A DNA stretch of 64,000 nucleotides from Reyranella aquatilis (GCF_020880995.1 NZ_JAJISD010000003.1:1-64000); one strand, 5' to 3'. Positions 1 to 8,546 are shown, counted from the first letter of the stretch. Made by a program: numbers and translations. Notes: generated from the letters alone by a model not told the origin.

Positions 1-1
1 G

Positions 2-94
2 CCCGCAAAGGTCGCCATCGTCGCCTGCATGCGCAAGCTCGTGACCATCCTCAACGCAATCCTCAGGGACAAAAAGCCATGGGCAAACGCTTGA
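2..94 (+). CDS. IS110-family transposase, C-terminal fragment (cut by window start)
   Basis: An open frame enters from the left edge and ends in TGA at 92-94. The last thirty codons read as the conserved tail of IS110/IS1111 DEDD transposases: a KVAIVACMRKLVTILNA-like stretch followed by a short basic end with a PW pair. In this family the segment closes the Transposase_20 domain. Only the 3' end is visible, so it cannot be judged whether the element is intact. No inverted repeat is expected for IS110-type elements. The call rests on the tail motif alone. Confidence 0.7.
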   Translation, partial: PAKVAIVACMRKLVTILNAILRDKKPWANA

Positions 95-150
95 CCCTCA
101 CGACGGTCGCTCAGGATGAGGTAAGTGGGTCAATGTGACCTGGAACGGCT

Positions 151-546
151 CTAGAGCACCATCTGCGTCTGCGTGACCACCGCCACGAGCTTGCCCTCGG
201 CGGTGGTGATGCGCGTCGTCCAGACCATGGTGCGGCGGCCGCGATGGACCGGCGTGGTCTCGCCGATCACCGTGGTGCCGACCGGCGCGGGCCCGACGAA
301 GTTGGTCTTGCTCTCGATCGTCGTCGTGCCCTTGCCCTCGGGCAGGTTGAGCACGGTGGCGGCGGCGCCCAGGGTGTCGGCGAAGGCCATCACCGCGCCG
401 CCATGCAGGATGGCGGGCCGCGTGCAGAGCTCGGGCCGGACGGTCATTTCCGCCTTCACCCGCGTGTCGCTCGCCTCGGTGAAGCGCAGGCCGAGCAGCT
501 CGGCGAAGGGCAGTTTGACGTCGTTCAGCAGCTTCAGTCTGTCCAT
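151..546 (-). CDS. PaaI-family hotdog-fold thioesterase
   Basis: The 131-residue protein has the length and motifs of small acyl-CoA thioesterases of the PaaI/YbgC-like hotdog superfamily. Residues 44-56 contain the signature ILHGGAVMAFADT, where the HGG turn and the following acidic residue form the acyl-thioester site. The C-terminal part carries the beta-strand pattern of the fold. It probably hydrolyses an acyl- or aryl-CoA in the cytoplasm, but the substrate cannot be read from sequence. It lies about 85 bp downstream of, and on the same strand as, a small membrane protein gene. A good ribosome site is present (GGAGGAAACG before the ATG). Confidence 0.85.
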   Translation of the reverse strand: MDRLKLLNDVKLPFAELLGLRFTEASDTRVKAEMTVRPELCTRPAILHGGAVMAFADTLGAAATVLNLPEGKGTTTIESKTNFVGPAPVGTTVIGETTPVHRGRRTMVWTTRITTAEGKLVAVVTQTQMVL

Positions 547-630
547 GGTCGTTTCCTCCGGTCGCGGTGACGCCCTGGCACGCGGCCGGGGCGCGATGAT
601 GATGGGCCGGCAGGCCGGCCGCGACGCCGA

Positions 631-1053
631 TCAGGCCGTGGCGGCGCCCAGGCGGCGCAGGCCGAGATACTCCAGGATCGCGAGATCGGCCACGACCAGA
701 CCGATGACGGCGACGCCGGCATAACCCGCCCCGGTCCACGGGACCGGCAGGGCGAGGATGCCCAGCGTGATGACGACCCACGAGGCATCGAGCAGGAAGA
801 TCGCCCTCGCCCAGGCAACCGGCAGGCGGGACTGCGCGGCCACCCAGGCGCACACGGCGCCGAACAGCACGAAGCCGATTCCCAGCAGCTCGAACACGAT
901 CGCGAGGTCGAGGCCCAGGACCGTCACCGGCGCATGGGTCGCGAGCTTCGCCAGAGGCGTGGCAAAGGCCGCGAGGCCCACGCCCGAGAGCATCGACAGG
1001 ACGGCGTTCGCCCACAGGGTGCGGCGGAGCAGTCGGTCGGATGAAGCGTTCAT
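631..1053 (-). CDS. Small four-helix membrane protein, unknown function
   Basis: I do not recognise a named family. From the ATG at 1053 the product is 140 residues with four hydrophobic segments (roughly residues 10-33, 45-70, 80-98 and 104-125) and short polar loops, which predicts an integral inner-membrane protein. The start is chosen because the minus strand reads AAGGAGGACGAC directly before this ATG. The in-frame upstream codon at 1092 has no such site. The gene is divergent from an XRE regulator that starts at 1163, so it may be a target of that regulator. Confidence 0.7.
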   Translation of the reverse strand: MNASSDRLLRRTLWANAVLSMLSGVGLAAFATPLAKLATHAPVTVLGLDLAIVFELLGIGFVLFGAVCAWVAAQSRLPVAWARAIFLLDASWVVITLGILALPVPWTGAGYAGVAVIGLVVADLAILEYLGLRRLGAATA

Positions 1054-1162
1054 GTCGTCCTCCTTGTGTTGTGGACGCCCCGGACATCGCATCGCCCCGA
1101 GCCTTCCTCAATTACCGGGCAGGTAATCGGCGTACCGGCGGCCCGGTGATAGGGTCCACCCC

Positions 1163-1993
1163 ATGAGCATCGCCTCCTCGTCCCAGCCCGACATGTTCGG
1201 GCCCATGCTGCGCTCGTGGCGCCGCCGTCGCGGCGCCAGCCAGCTCTCGCTCGCCCTGCAGTCGGGCGTCTCGCAACGCCATGTCAGCTTCCTCGAGTCG
1301 GGCCGCGCCCGGCCCAGCCGCGAGATGGTGGTGCAGCTCTCGACGGCGCTCGATGTGCCGCTGCGCCAGCGCAACGAGATGCTGCTGGCGGCGGGTTTCG
1401 CCCCCGCCTATCGCGAGAGCAACCTCGCCGCGCCCGAGCTCGCGCCGGTACGCCAGGCCATCGACTTCATCCTGAAGCAGCAGGAGCCCTACCCGGCCGT
1501 CGTCATCGACCGGCTGTGGAACCTGCTTCAGGCCAACGAGGCGGCCAACGCCTTCACCGTGTTCCTGTTCGAGGGCCCGCCGCCCCCGCCGCCGCCAGGC
1601 AAGCCGCCCAACCTGCTGCGCTGGATCCTCGATCCGAGGGCGCTGCGCTCCAAGATCTCCAACTGGGAGGAGGTCGCGCGCTACCTCGTCGCGGCGACCT
1701 ATGCCGAGATCCTGGCGGCCGGCGGCGAACCCAGGGCGCTGGCGTTCATCGAGGAGATCATGGCCTATCCCGACGTGCCGGCCTCGTTCCGCAAGCTGCG
1801 CTTCGAGGAACGGCCGCCGCCGATGCTGACGGTCGACTACCTGGTGAGCGGCAAGGCGCTCTCCGTCTTCACCACCATCGCCACGCTCGGCACGCCGCAG
1901 GACATCACCCTGCAGGAAGTCCGCATCGAGAGCTTCTTCCCCGCCGACGACCGCAGCGACGCCCTGTTCAGGAGCCTGGCGGCGAAACGCTGA
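1163..1993 (+). CDS. XRE-family transcriptional regulator with MmyB-like ligand domain
   Basis: The protein has 276 residues. Residues about 13-75 form a Cro/C1-type helix-turn-helix (RRRGASQLSLALQSGVSQRHVSFLESGRARP region). The rest matches the MmyB-like ligand-binding domain (LWNLLQANEAANAF, then YLVAATYAEI and the TPQDITLQEVRIESFFPAD end). In this family the C-terminal domain resembles a PAS fold that binds a small hydrophobic molecule. A run of seven prolines near residue 140 is an unusual local insertion. The gene is divergent from the membrane-protein/thioesterase pair. Its 3' end overlaps the convergent epimerase gene by 26 bp. Confidence 0.88.
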   Translation: MSIASSSQPDMFGPMLRSWRRRRGASQLSLALQSGVSQRHVSFLESGRARPSREMVVQLSTALDVPLRQRNEMLLAAGFAPAYRESNLAAPELAPVRQAIDFILKQQEPYPAVVIDRLWNLLQANEAANAFTVFLFEGPPPPPPPGKPPNLLRWILDPRALRSKISNWEEVARYLVAATYAEILAAGGEPRALAFIEEIMAYPDVPASFRKLRFEERPPPMLTVDYLVSGKALSVFTTIATLGTPQDITLQEVRIESFFPADDRSDALFRSLAAKR

Positions 1994-2837
1994 TCGCCAT
2001 CGCAAAGGTTTCGGTCTTTCCCGGCGCGATCGCGACCATGCCGGGCTTGTCGGCGAAGTCGCCGTCGAAGCCTTCGGGGCTGGCATAGCCCTGCCACGGT
2101 TCGATGCAGACGTAGCCGGCGCCGGGCCTGGTCCAGAGGCCGAGATGGGGCATGCGCGGGAAATCGACGCGGATGGCGCCGCCATAGACGAGGCTGCGGC
2201 TGGCCAGCGTGTCGAAGATCAGCGCGCCCGCGTCGAAGAGTTCGTCGCTCAGCGGCAGGCGACGATCGCGCACCGGCGTCGGGAATTGTGCGGTGCTCAG
2301 CAGCCCATCGACCGGCCGCCGGATCGGCGCGGGCTCGTCCTTCTCGAAGACGACTTCATGCGCCGACCGCGGCTTGCCGTACGGCAGGGGCCAGCGCAGC
2401 GCCGGATGGAAGCCGAACGACGCCGGCATGACCGCATCATCCATATTGGTGACGTCGGCCTCCATGTGCAGCGTCGCGCCCTCCAGGCGATAGGTGACGT
2501 CGAGCCGGAAATTGAACGGATAGCGCCGCCGCGTCTCCTCGCTGGCCTCGAGGCGCCAGGTGCAGGAGGCCGCATCGGACCGCACCGGCGTGAAGGTCGA
2601 GGTTCGGGCGAAGCCATGCTGGCCCATCTCGTAGGCCCGTCCCGCGACCATGATGCGATCGCCGCGGGCCCGTCCGACCATGGGAAACAGCAGCGGCGAG
2701 CGGCCCGTCCAGAAGGCGGGATCGCCGTCCCACAGCAGGTCGGCGCCGGCGGAGTCCTGCAGGCGCACCAGTTCGGCGCCGGTGGACGAGATTTCGGCCC
2801 GCAGCAACGGGCTGGAGATCGGGACGATGGAGGCCAT
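1968..2837 (-). CDS. Aldose 1-epimerase family protein (LacX-like mutarotase)
   Basis: The 289-residue cytoplasmic protein shows the galactose-mutarotase fold signatures: an N-terminal ISSTGAELVRLQD strand pair, the GRARGDRI segment, the MGQHGFAR catalytic histidine region, the SFGFHPALRWPL motif and a CIEPWQGYASPEG end. These match the LacX/YeaD-like branch that interconverts alpha and beta anomers of aldoses. The start at 2837 lies 8 bp after the stop of the SulP transporter on the same strand, so the two are probably co-transcribed. A GGATGG stretch serves as a weak ribosome site. The C-terminus overlaps the convergent XRE gene. Confidence 0.85.
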   Translation of the reverse strand: MASIVPISSPLLRAEISSTGAELVRLQDSAGADLLWDGDPAFWTGRSPLLFPMVGRARGDRIMVAGRAYEMGQHGFARTSTFTPVRSDAASCTWRLEASEETRRRYPFNFRLDVTYRLEGATLHMEADVTNMDDAVMPASFGFHPALRWPLPYGKPRSAHEVVFEKDEPAPIRRPVDGLLSTAQFPTPVRDRRLPLSDELFDAGALIFDTLASRSLVYGGAIRVDFPRMPHLGLWTRPGAGYVCIEPWQGYASPEGFDGDFADKPGMVAIAPGKTETFAMAISVSPPGS

Positions 2838-2845
2838 GGGCCATC

Positions 2846-4510
2846 CTACAGGAGATGCGCCTCCTGCACGGCCTCCTCGACCGTCCGCTTGTAACGGACC
2901 TGCGGCCGAACCGCGCCGGCCCGGAGCAGGGCGTGCCGCGCCGACGGCGAGGCGCCGGTGACGTAGACCCGGACGCCGTGCCGGGCGGCCTTCCGGCCGG
3001 CGCCCGCAATGACGTTCGCCGCCGTCGAATCGACGAAGGGCACGGCGGTCAGGTCGATGACGAAGGCCTTGTGCTGGTCGGCGATGTTGTCGAGCACCGC
3101 GCCCACGGTCGAGGCCGTGCCGAAGAAGAAGGCCCCGGACAGGCGGTAGACGATCACGCGCGGATCGGTGACGAGATCGGCGGCGAAGGGCGCGCGGGCC
3201 GGCTGGGCCACGATGCCGGCCGTGGCGGTGAGGCGCTGGATGAGCAGCAGGACGCCGAGCGCCGTGCCGACCACGATCCCTTCCATCAGGTCGCGGAACA
3301 CGGTGAGCAGGAAGGTCGACAGCAGGACCACCGCATCGCCGCGCGAGGACCGGATGAGAGTCGCGAACTCGTGCTTCTCGGCCATGTTCCAGGCGACCAC
3401 GGACAGCACGCCGGCCAGCGCGGCCAGGGGAATGTAGGCGGCCAGCGGCGCGGCCAGCAGCATGAAGCCCAGCAGGAAGACCGAGTGAAGCATGCCGGCG
3501 ATCGGTCCGCGCGCCCCGGCACGCACGTTGGTCGCGGTGCGGGCGATCGTGCCGGTGGCGCAGATGCCGCCGAACAGGGACGCCGCGATGTTGGCCACCC
3601 CCTGGGCCACCAGCTCGCAGTTCGAGCGGTGGCGGCGGCCGGTCATGCCGTCGGCCACCACGGCGGACAGCAGCGATTCGATGGCGCCCAGCAGCGCGAA
3701 GGAGAGCGCATCCGGCAGCACGGCCAGCATCTTCGCCGGCGACAGGTCGGGCAGGCTGGGCGCGGGCAGCATGGAGGGAATGCCGCCGAAGCGGCTGCCG
3801 ATCGTCTCGATGGGCAGGCCGAGGAGAACGGTCGCGAGCGAGGTGACCACGACGGCGACCAGCATGCCCGGCCAGTTCGGCCGGAGCTTCTTGAGGCCGA
3901 CGATGATGCCGATGGTCGCGAACGCCAGGACGACGGCCGCCGCGTTCAGGGTGCCGGCGGCACCCGCGAGCGCCTCCAGCTTGGCGGCGAACTCTCCCGG
4001 CTCCTTTCCCTGCAGGGTGAGGCCGAACAGGTCCTTGATCTGGCTGGCGAAGATGATGACGGCGATGCCGGTCGTGAAACCCACGGTGACCGGATAGGGG
4101 ATGAACTTCACGAAGGTGCCGAGTCGCAGTACCCCGGCCGCCAGCAGGAAGACGCCGGCCATCATGGTGGCCAGCAGCATTCCCTCGATTCCGTGGCGCG
4201 CCACGGTTCCGGCGACCAGCACGATGAAGGCGCCGGCGGGCCCGCCGACCTGGAAGCGGCTGCCGCCCAGCGCCGAGATCAGGAAGCCGCCGACGATCGC
4301 GGTGAACAGTCCGCGTTCCGGCGTCGTCCCCGAGGCGATGGCGATGGCCATCGAGAGCGGCAGCGCGACGATCGCCACCGTGAGCCCGGCGATCGCATCG
4401 GCGCGCAGGGCCGCCAGCCCGTAGCCCTCGCGCAGCACCGACACGAGCTTCGGGACGAAAGGCCCGTTGAAGTTCGCGGACAGGATCGGGGAGGGAAGAC
4501 CGAGGGACAT
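2846..4510 (-). CDS. SulP-family inorganic anion transporter with STAS domain
   Basis: The protein has 554 residues, usual for bacterial SulP/SLC26 carriers. It has about 10-12 hydrophobic segments between residues 25 and 400, with the typical VAIVALPLSMAIAIASG and VGFTTGIAVIIFASQI stretches. A cytoplasmic STAS domain covers about residues 430-550 (VIVYRLSGAFFFGTA, then FVIDLTAVPFVDSTAA). Family members move sulfate, bicarbonate or dicarboxylates; the substrate here is not evident. An inverted repeat lies 20 bp upstream of the ATG. The aldose-epimerase gene follows 8 bp downstream. Confidence 0.93.
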   Translation of the reverse strand: MSLGLPSPILSANFNGPFVPKLVSVLREGYGLAALRADAIAGLTVAIVALPLSMAIAIASGTTPERGLFTAIVGGFLISALGGSRFQVGGPAGAFIVLVAGTVARHGIEGMLLATMMAGVFLLAAGVLRLGTFVKFIPYPVTVGFTTGIAVIIFASQIKDLFGLTLQGKEPGEFAAKLEALAGAAGTLNAAAVVLAFATIGIIVGLKKLRPNWPGMLVAVVVTSLATVLLGLPIETIGSRFGGIPSMLPAPSLPDLSPAKMLAVLPDALSFALLGAIESLLSAVVADGMTGRRHRSNCELVAQGVANIAASLFGGICATGTIARTATNVRAGARGPIAGMLHSVFLLGFMLLAAPLAAYIPLAALAGVLSVVAWNMAEKHEFATLIRSSRGDAVVLLSTFLLTVFRDLMEGIVVGTALGVLLLIQRLTATAGIVAQPARAPFAADLVTDPRVIVYRLSGAFFFGTASTVGAVLDNIADQHKAFVIDLTAVPFVDSTAANVIAGAGRKAARHGVRVYVTGASPSARHALLRAGAVRPQVRYKRTVEEAVQEAHLL

Positions 4511-4530
4511 TATACAGAATATTTATGTGT

Positions 4531-4545
4531 TTCGATGATATCGAA
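4531..4545. promoter_or_regulatory. Inverted repeat TTCGAT-N3-ATCGAA upstream of SulP gene
   Basis: A perfect 6-bp inverted repeat with a 3-bp spacer sits about 20 bp upstream of the SulP start codon, in the AT-richer intergenic stretch shared with the divergent TRAP operon. Its position fits an operator or a promoter-overlapping site. No regulator is assigned. Confidence 0.35.
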
Positions 4546-4603
4546 TAACGCTCGCCTGCACAACCCGACGCAAAGTCCGGACCAGCCTCCCGAAAAAGAC
4601 GGA

Positions 4604-4618
4604 GGTTGTCTGACAACC
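4604..4618. promoter_or_regulatory. GntR-like operator palindrome upstream of TRAP operon
   Basis: The sequence GGTTGTC-T-GACAACC is a perfect 7-bp palindrome around one base, about 85 bp upstream of the binding-protein ATG. A TTGTCnGACAA core is characteristic of many FadR-subfamily GntR repressors that control sugar-acid and carboxylate genes. No GntR gene is adjacent, so the regulator would act in trans. The match is seen directly; the regulator is inference. Confidence 0.5.
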
Positions 4619-4702
4619 GGTCGCGCGGAACCCGAAAGGCATGCATAGTCCGCGCTTGGGTCCCGGTCTCCGAACCAAAACAGGGCCATTGGAGGAAACG
4701 AC

Positions 4703-5692
4703 ATGAAGCGCAGACTGCTGATGGGCGGTATCGCCGCCACGACTCTTGCCGCGCCGTTCATCGCGAACGCGCAGGCGCCGCTGACCCTGAACGGCGCCGT
4801 CCAGTTCAACGACGACCACGCGTTCAACAAGACGCTGCTCAAGTTCGAAGAGCTGGTGAAGCAGTATTACGGCAAGCCGATCAACTTCGTGCTCCACCGC
4901 AACTCGTCGCTGGGACTGGAGAAGCAGTATTTCGAGTACATGGCGCAGGGCAAGGCGGTGGACTACGCCATCGTCTCGCCGGCCCACATGTCGACCTTCT
5001 CCAAGGCCGCGCCGTTCATCGACGCGCCGTTCCTGTTCCGCGACCTCGCGCAATGGAACAAGGTGCTCGACCTCGACCTGCTGAAGCCGGTGGCCGGCGA
5101 GATCGCGCAGAAGGCCGACGTGATGCTGGTCGGCTATGCCGGCGGCGGCGTGCGCAACATCTTCGTGAACAAGCCGGTCAGCAACCTGGCGGAGATCAAG
5201 GGCCTCAAGGTCCGTGTGCAGGGCGCGCCGATCTGGTCCAAGACCTTCGCCGCGGCCGGCATGTCGCCGACGGTCATCGCCTACAACGAGGTCTACAACG
5301 CCATCCAGAACAACGTCATCTCGGCCGGCGAGAACGAGGCCGCCGGCGTCGAATCGATGAAGTTCTACGAGGTGGCGCCCAACCTCGCGATGACCGAGCA
5401 CGCCATCACCATCCGGCCGGTCTGCTTCTCGGGCAAGACCTTCAAGTCGCTGCCCAAGGACCTGCAGGACGCGGTCGTCAGGGCCGGCAAGGAAGCCGGC
5501 GCCTATGGCCGCCAGGTCGAGAGTTCCGAGGATGAGCAGAAGCTCGTCGCGCTGGAGAAGGCCGGCAAGCTGAAGCGCATTCCCTTCAAGGATCGCGCCG
5601 AGATGAAGAAGCTGGTCGATCCGGTCATGGCAGCCTACGCCAAGGAGATCGGCGCCGACGGCATCTTCACACAGATCGTCGCCACCAACTGA
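4703..5692 (+). CDS. TRAP transporter substrate-binding protein (DctP family)
   Basis: The 329-residue precursor starts with a 24-residue signal peptide that has a twin-arginine-like start (MKRRLLMGG) and an A-N-A-Q-A cleavage region. The mature part has the DctP fold, including the conserved GLKVRVQGAPIWSKTF segment, whose arginine binds the substrate carboxylate, and the later EVYNAIQNNVISAGENE helix. It delivers a carboxylate-type solute to the DctQ/DctM permease encoded just downstream. A strong ribosome site (GGAGGAAACGAC) fixes the start. A terminator-like hairpin follows the stop codon and could keep this gene at a higher level than the permease genes. Confidence 0.92.
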   Translation: MKRRLLMGGIAATTLAAPFIANAQAPLTLNGAVQFNDDHAFNKTLLKFEELVKQYYGKPINFVLHRNSSLGLEKQYFEYMAQGKAVDYAIVSPAHMSTFSKAAPFIDAPFLFRDLAQWNKVLDLDLLKPVAGEIAQKADVMLVGYAGGGVRNIFVNKPVSNLAEIKGLKVRVQGAPIWSKTFAAAGMSPTVIAYNEVYNAIQNNVISAGENEAAGVESMKFYEVAPNLAMTEHAITIRPVCFSGKTFKSLPKDLQDAVVRAGKEAGAYGRQVESSEDEQKLVALEKAGKLKRIPFKDRAEMKKLVDPVMAAYAKEIGADGIFTQIVATN

Positions 5693-5699
5693 CCCGTGC

Positions 5700-5731
5700 G
5701 CGCAGCGGGGCCCCGGCTCCGCTGCGCTTTT
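5700..5731 (+). terminator. Hairpin plus T-run between TRAP binding-protein and permease genes
   Basis: A 9-bp perfect stem (GCGCAGCGG at 5700-5708 with CCGCTGCGC at 5719-5727) is followed directly by TTTT. It lies between the periplasmic component gene and the small permease gene, both on the plus strand. An intercistronic partial terminator or stabilising 3' hairpin at this place is common where a binding protein must outnumber its permease. Confidence 0.65.
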
Positions 5732-5775
5732 CTCCGGCCGCCCGGCCGGAGGCGTTCCCAGACAACGGTTCCCGA

Positions 5776-6288
5776 ATGCCCTCCTCTGTCTCGCCGCCCG
5801 GCCCCTGGCGCCGATTCACGGCCGCCTATGCCCAATTTCTGACAGGGCTCCTCGCCTTTTCCGTCGCCGTCATCATCATCCCCGTCACTCTGCAGATGAT
5901 CTCGCGCTACACCGCGCTGATCCCGTCCTACATCTGGACCGAGGAGATGGCGCGCTTCCTGTTCATCTGGATGATCATGATCGGCGCCATGATCGGCGTG
6001 CGCGAAGCCTCGCACTTCGAGGTCGACGTGTGGCCCGCCCTGCCGCGCCGCGGCGAGGCGGCGGTCCGCATCGCCTCCCGGCTCGGCATCCTGGCTTTCG
6101 CCCTGGTCTTCGTGGTGGGCGGCATCGAGTTCACGCGGTTCGCCTGGTATCGCACTTCCGAGCTCGCGGACCTGCCGCTCTGGATGATCCACATCGCCTG
6201 GCCCGTCGCGGCGGTGACCTGGATCGTCTTCCTGGGCGAGCAGTTCTACGACGAATTCCGCATCCTTCTCGGCGGGAGCCCGACATGA
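5776..6288 (+). CDS. TRAP transporter small permease (DctQ family)
   Basis: The protein has 170 residues with four hydrophobic segments (about residues 22-45, 56-74, 96-120 and 136-156), the normal DctQ topology. The family pattern is visible in QMISRYTALIPSYIWTEEMAR followed by FLFIWMIMIGAMIGVREASHF, where the acidic pair and the invariant RE of the second loop are typical. It pairs with the large permease and shares its stop (TGA) with the next start as ATGA, implying translational coupling. Confidence 0.9.
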   Translation: MPSSVSPPGPWRRFTAAYAQFLTGLLAFSVAVIIIPVTLQMISRYTALIPSYIWTEEMARFLFIWMIMIGAMIGVREASHFEVDVWPALPRRGEAAVRIASRLGILAFALVFVVGGIEFTRFAWYRTSELADLPLWMIHIAWPVAAVTWIVFLGEQFYDEFRILLGGSPT

Positions 6289-7604
6289 CCGGCGCGCTTT
6301 TCTCGGCCGGCGAAGCCGCCTCCATCCTGTTCGGCTGCTTCTTCGTACTTCTGGTACTGCGCGTGCCGGTGGCCTTCGCGCTGGGGCTGGCCTGCCTGCC
6401 GCTCTTCTATCTCGAGCCACGCCTCGGCACGATGATGCTCGCGCAGGAAACCTTCAACGCCTACAACTCCTTCATCCTGCTCGCCGTGCCGTTCTTCCTG
6501 CTGACGGCGAACCTCATGAGCGTGGGGGGCATCACCGACCGGCTGGTGGCACTGTCACGCGCGATCGTCGGCAGCTTCCCGGGCTCGCTGGCGCAGATCA
6601 ACGTCGTGCTCTCGGTCTTCTTCGCCGGCATCTCCGGCTCCTCGACCGCCGATGCCGCCAGCCAGAGCAAGATCTTCATCGATGCTCAGACACGCGAGGG
6701 CTACGACCTCTCCTTCTCGATCGCCATCACGGCGGTCTCGGCTGTGCTGGCCGTCATCATCCCGCCCTCGATCCTGATGATCGTGTGGGGCGGGCTGATC
6801 TCGACCTCGATCGGCGCGCTCTACCTCGCGGGCGTCGTACCGGGCCTGCTGATCGCCGGCGCGCAGATGGCCACGGTCCACGTCTATGCGGTCAAGCGTG
6901 GCTACCCGACCTACCCGCGCGGGACCTTCCTCGAACTCCTGAAGTCGATCTGGGTGTCGATCCCGGCGCTGATGACGCCCGTCATCATCGTGGGCGGCAT
7001 CCTCGCGGGATGGTTCACCGCCACCGAATCGGCCTGCGTGGCCGTGCTCTACTCGGCGGTGCTGTCGATCGTGGTCTATCGCGAGATGGGCCCGAAGGAG
7101 CTGTACAAGGCGCTGGTCGACACCGGAAAACTCGCCTCGGTGGCGCTGTTCTGCATTGGCACGGCCTCCGCCTTCGGCTGGCTGCTGGCCTACTACCGAA
7201 TCCCGCAGGAACTGCTGGCCAACGTCACCACCTGGGGCATGGGCCCGATCGGCGTCGGCTTCTTCATCGCCTTCGTGTTCCTCGTCGTGGGCTGCTTCCT
7301 CGACGCCATCCCGGCGATCATCATCGTCGGCACGGTGCTGGAGCCGCTCGCCAAGTCGGTGAGCATGGACCCCGTCCATTTCGCGATCGTGTCGATCGTC
7401 TCGCTGGCCTTCGGCCTGGTGACGCCGCCCTACGGGCTCTGCCTCATGATCTCCTGTGCCGTCGCGGGCGTGCCGCTGCGCTATGCGCTGAAGGACACGC
7501 TGATCATGCTGGTGCCGATGATCGTGGTGCTGGCGGCGATGATCATCTGGCCCGACATCGCCCTCTTCCTGCCCCGGCTGATCGCGCCGGATCTGCTGAA
7601 GTAG
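6285..7604 (+). CDS. TRAP transporter large permease (DctM family)
   Basis: The product has 439 residues and about twelve membrane segments. Diagnostic DctM stretches include VPFFLLTANLMSVGGIT, the FFAGISGSSTADAAS loop and the later VTPPYGLCLMISCAVAGVP motif. It forms the sodium-driven translocation channel of the TRAP system with DctQ and the periplasmic protein encoded upstream. The start ATG at 6285 overlaps the DctQ stop by four bases. The gene ends 6 bp before a convergent nitronate monooxygenase gene, so no terminator room remains. Confidence 0.93.
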   Translation: MTGALFSAGEAASILFGCFFVLLVLRVPVAFALGLACLPLFYLEPRLGTMMLAQETFNAYNSFILLAVPFFLLTANLMSVGGITDRLVALSRAIVGSFPGSLAQINVVLSVFFAGISGSSTADAASQSKIFIDAQTREGYDLSFSIAITAVSAVLAVIIPPSILMIVWGGLISTSIGALYLAGVVPGLLIAGAQMATVHVYAVKRGYPTYPRGTFLELLKSIWVSIPALMTPVIIVGGILAGWFTATESACVAVLYSAVLSIVVYREMGPKELYKALVDTGKLASVALFCIGTASAFGWLLAYYRIPQELLANVTTWGMGPIGVGFFIAFVFLVVGCFLDAIPAIIIVGTVLEPLAKSVSMDPVHFAIVSIVSLAFGLVTPPYGLCLMISCAVAGVPLRYALKDTLIMLVPMIVVLAAMIIWPDIALFLPRLIAPDLLK

Positions 7605-7610
7605 GACGCC

Positions 7611-8546
7611 TCAGAAGCCGCCGGCCAGGGACCTTTCGCCCTGCCGGCGGCGGATGGCGTGGAAGCCCTCCACGGTGGACCGGATGATCTCGGCCACCGG
7701 CAGTACCTCGTGGATCAGGCCGACCGTCTGGCCGGCCAGCGCCAGCGAGGCCTCCATGTCGCCGCCGAAATAGACGTCCTTCACCGAGCCGAAGATCGAG
7801 CGGTCGAACGAGCCCTCGCGCTCGATCTCCGCGGTGCGCTGGGTCTTGAGCGCCCGCACGCAGGGCGTCGACTTGCGGTTCAGCATGACCGTGCCGGTAT
7901 CGTCGGCATCGACGATCGCCTGCTTGTAGTTGTGATGCACCGGGCTCTCGGCCGAGCTCACGAAGCGCGTGCCCATCTGCACGCCCTCGGCGCCGAGCGC
8001 GAAGGCCGCCGCCATGCCGCGCCCGTCGCAGATGCCGCCCGCCGCGATCAGCGGCACGTCGGTCTTCTCCCGCACCGCCTGCAGCAGCACCAGGGTCGAG
8101 ACGTCGTCGGGATTCTTGAAGCCGCCGCCCTCGCCGCCTTCGACGATAAGCCCGTCGACACCCGCCTCGACGGCCTTCAGCGCCGAGGAGAGATTGGGCA
8201 CCACGTGATAGACGATAAGTCCCGCCGCCTTCAGCGTCGGCAGCAGCTTGGCCGGCGAGCCCGCCGAGGTGGTGACGAACTTCACGCCCGACTTCGCCAC
8301 CATGTCGACGACCCGCGGCTCGCGGATGAAGAGCAGCGGCAGGTTCACGCCGAACGGCTTGTCGGTCAGCGTCTTCATCTTTTCGATCTCGGCCAGGCAG
8401 GCATCGACCTCGCCGCTCGACGTCTCGATGATGCCGAGGCCGCCGGCGTTGGACACCGCCGAGGCGAGCTGGCTGCGCGCGATGTAGCCCATCGGCGCCT
8501 GTACGATCGGATATTGGACGCCCGTATGGGCCAGCACGCGGTTCAT
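7611..8546 (-). CDS. Nitronate monooxygenase-like FMN enzyme (NMO/2-nitropropane dioxygenase family)
   Basis: The 311-residue protein is a TIM-barrel flavoprotein. The N-terminus reads YPIVQAPMG, as in NMO and FabK relatives. The phosphate-binding end reads LIAAGGICDGRGMAAAFALG, then AEGVQMGTRFVSSAES, which forms the FMN phosphate cup. The central DGLIVEGGEGGG segment is also typical. Members oxidise alkyl nitronates or reduce enoyl groups; the exact substrate is open. The gene is monocistronic by layout, convergent with the TRAP operon and followed upstream by a separate hydrolase gene. Confidence 0.88.
   Translation of the reverse strand: MNRVLAHTGVQYPIVQAPMGYIARSQLASAVSNAGGLGIIETSSGEVDACLAEIEKMKTLTDKPFGVNLPLLFIREPRVVDMVAKSGVKFVTTSAGSPAKLLPTLKAAGLIVYHVVPNLSSALKAVEAGVDGLIVEGGEGGGFKNPDDVSTLVLLQAVREKTDVPLIAAGGICDGRGMAAAFALGAEGVQMGTRFVSSAESPVHHNYKQAIVDADDTGTVMLNRKSTPCVRALKTQRTAEIEREGSFDRSIFGSVKDVYFGGDMEASLALAGQTVGLIHEVLPVAEIIRSTVEGFHAIRRRQGERSLAGGF

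Noticed and set aside
1968..4646. One very long open frame spanning the epimerase and the SulP region
   Set aside because: Only the epimerase part is in its native frame. The SulP part is the wrong frame of a clear 554-residue transporter gene.
2855..4648. Long plus-strand open frame opposite the SulP gene
   Set aside because: Its product is rich in Arg, His, Gly and Asp with no domain, as expected for an antisense shadow of a GC-rich gene.
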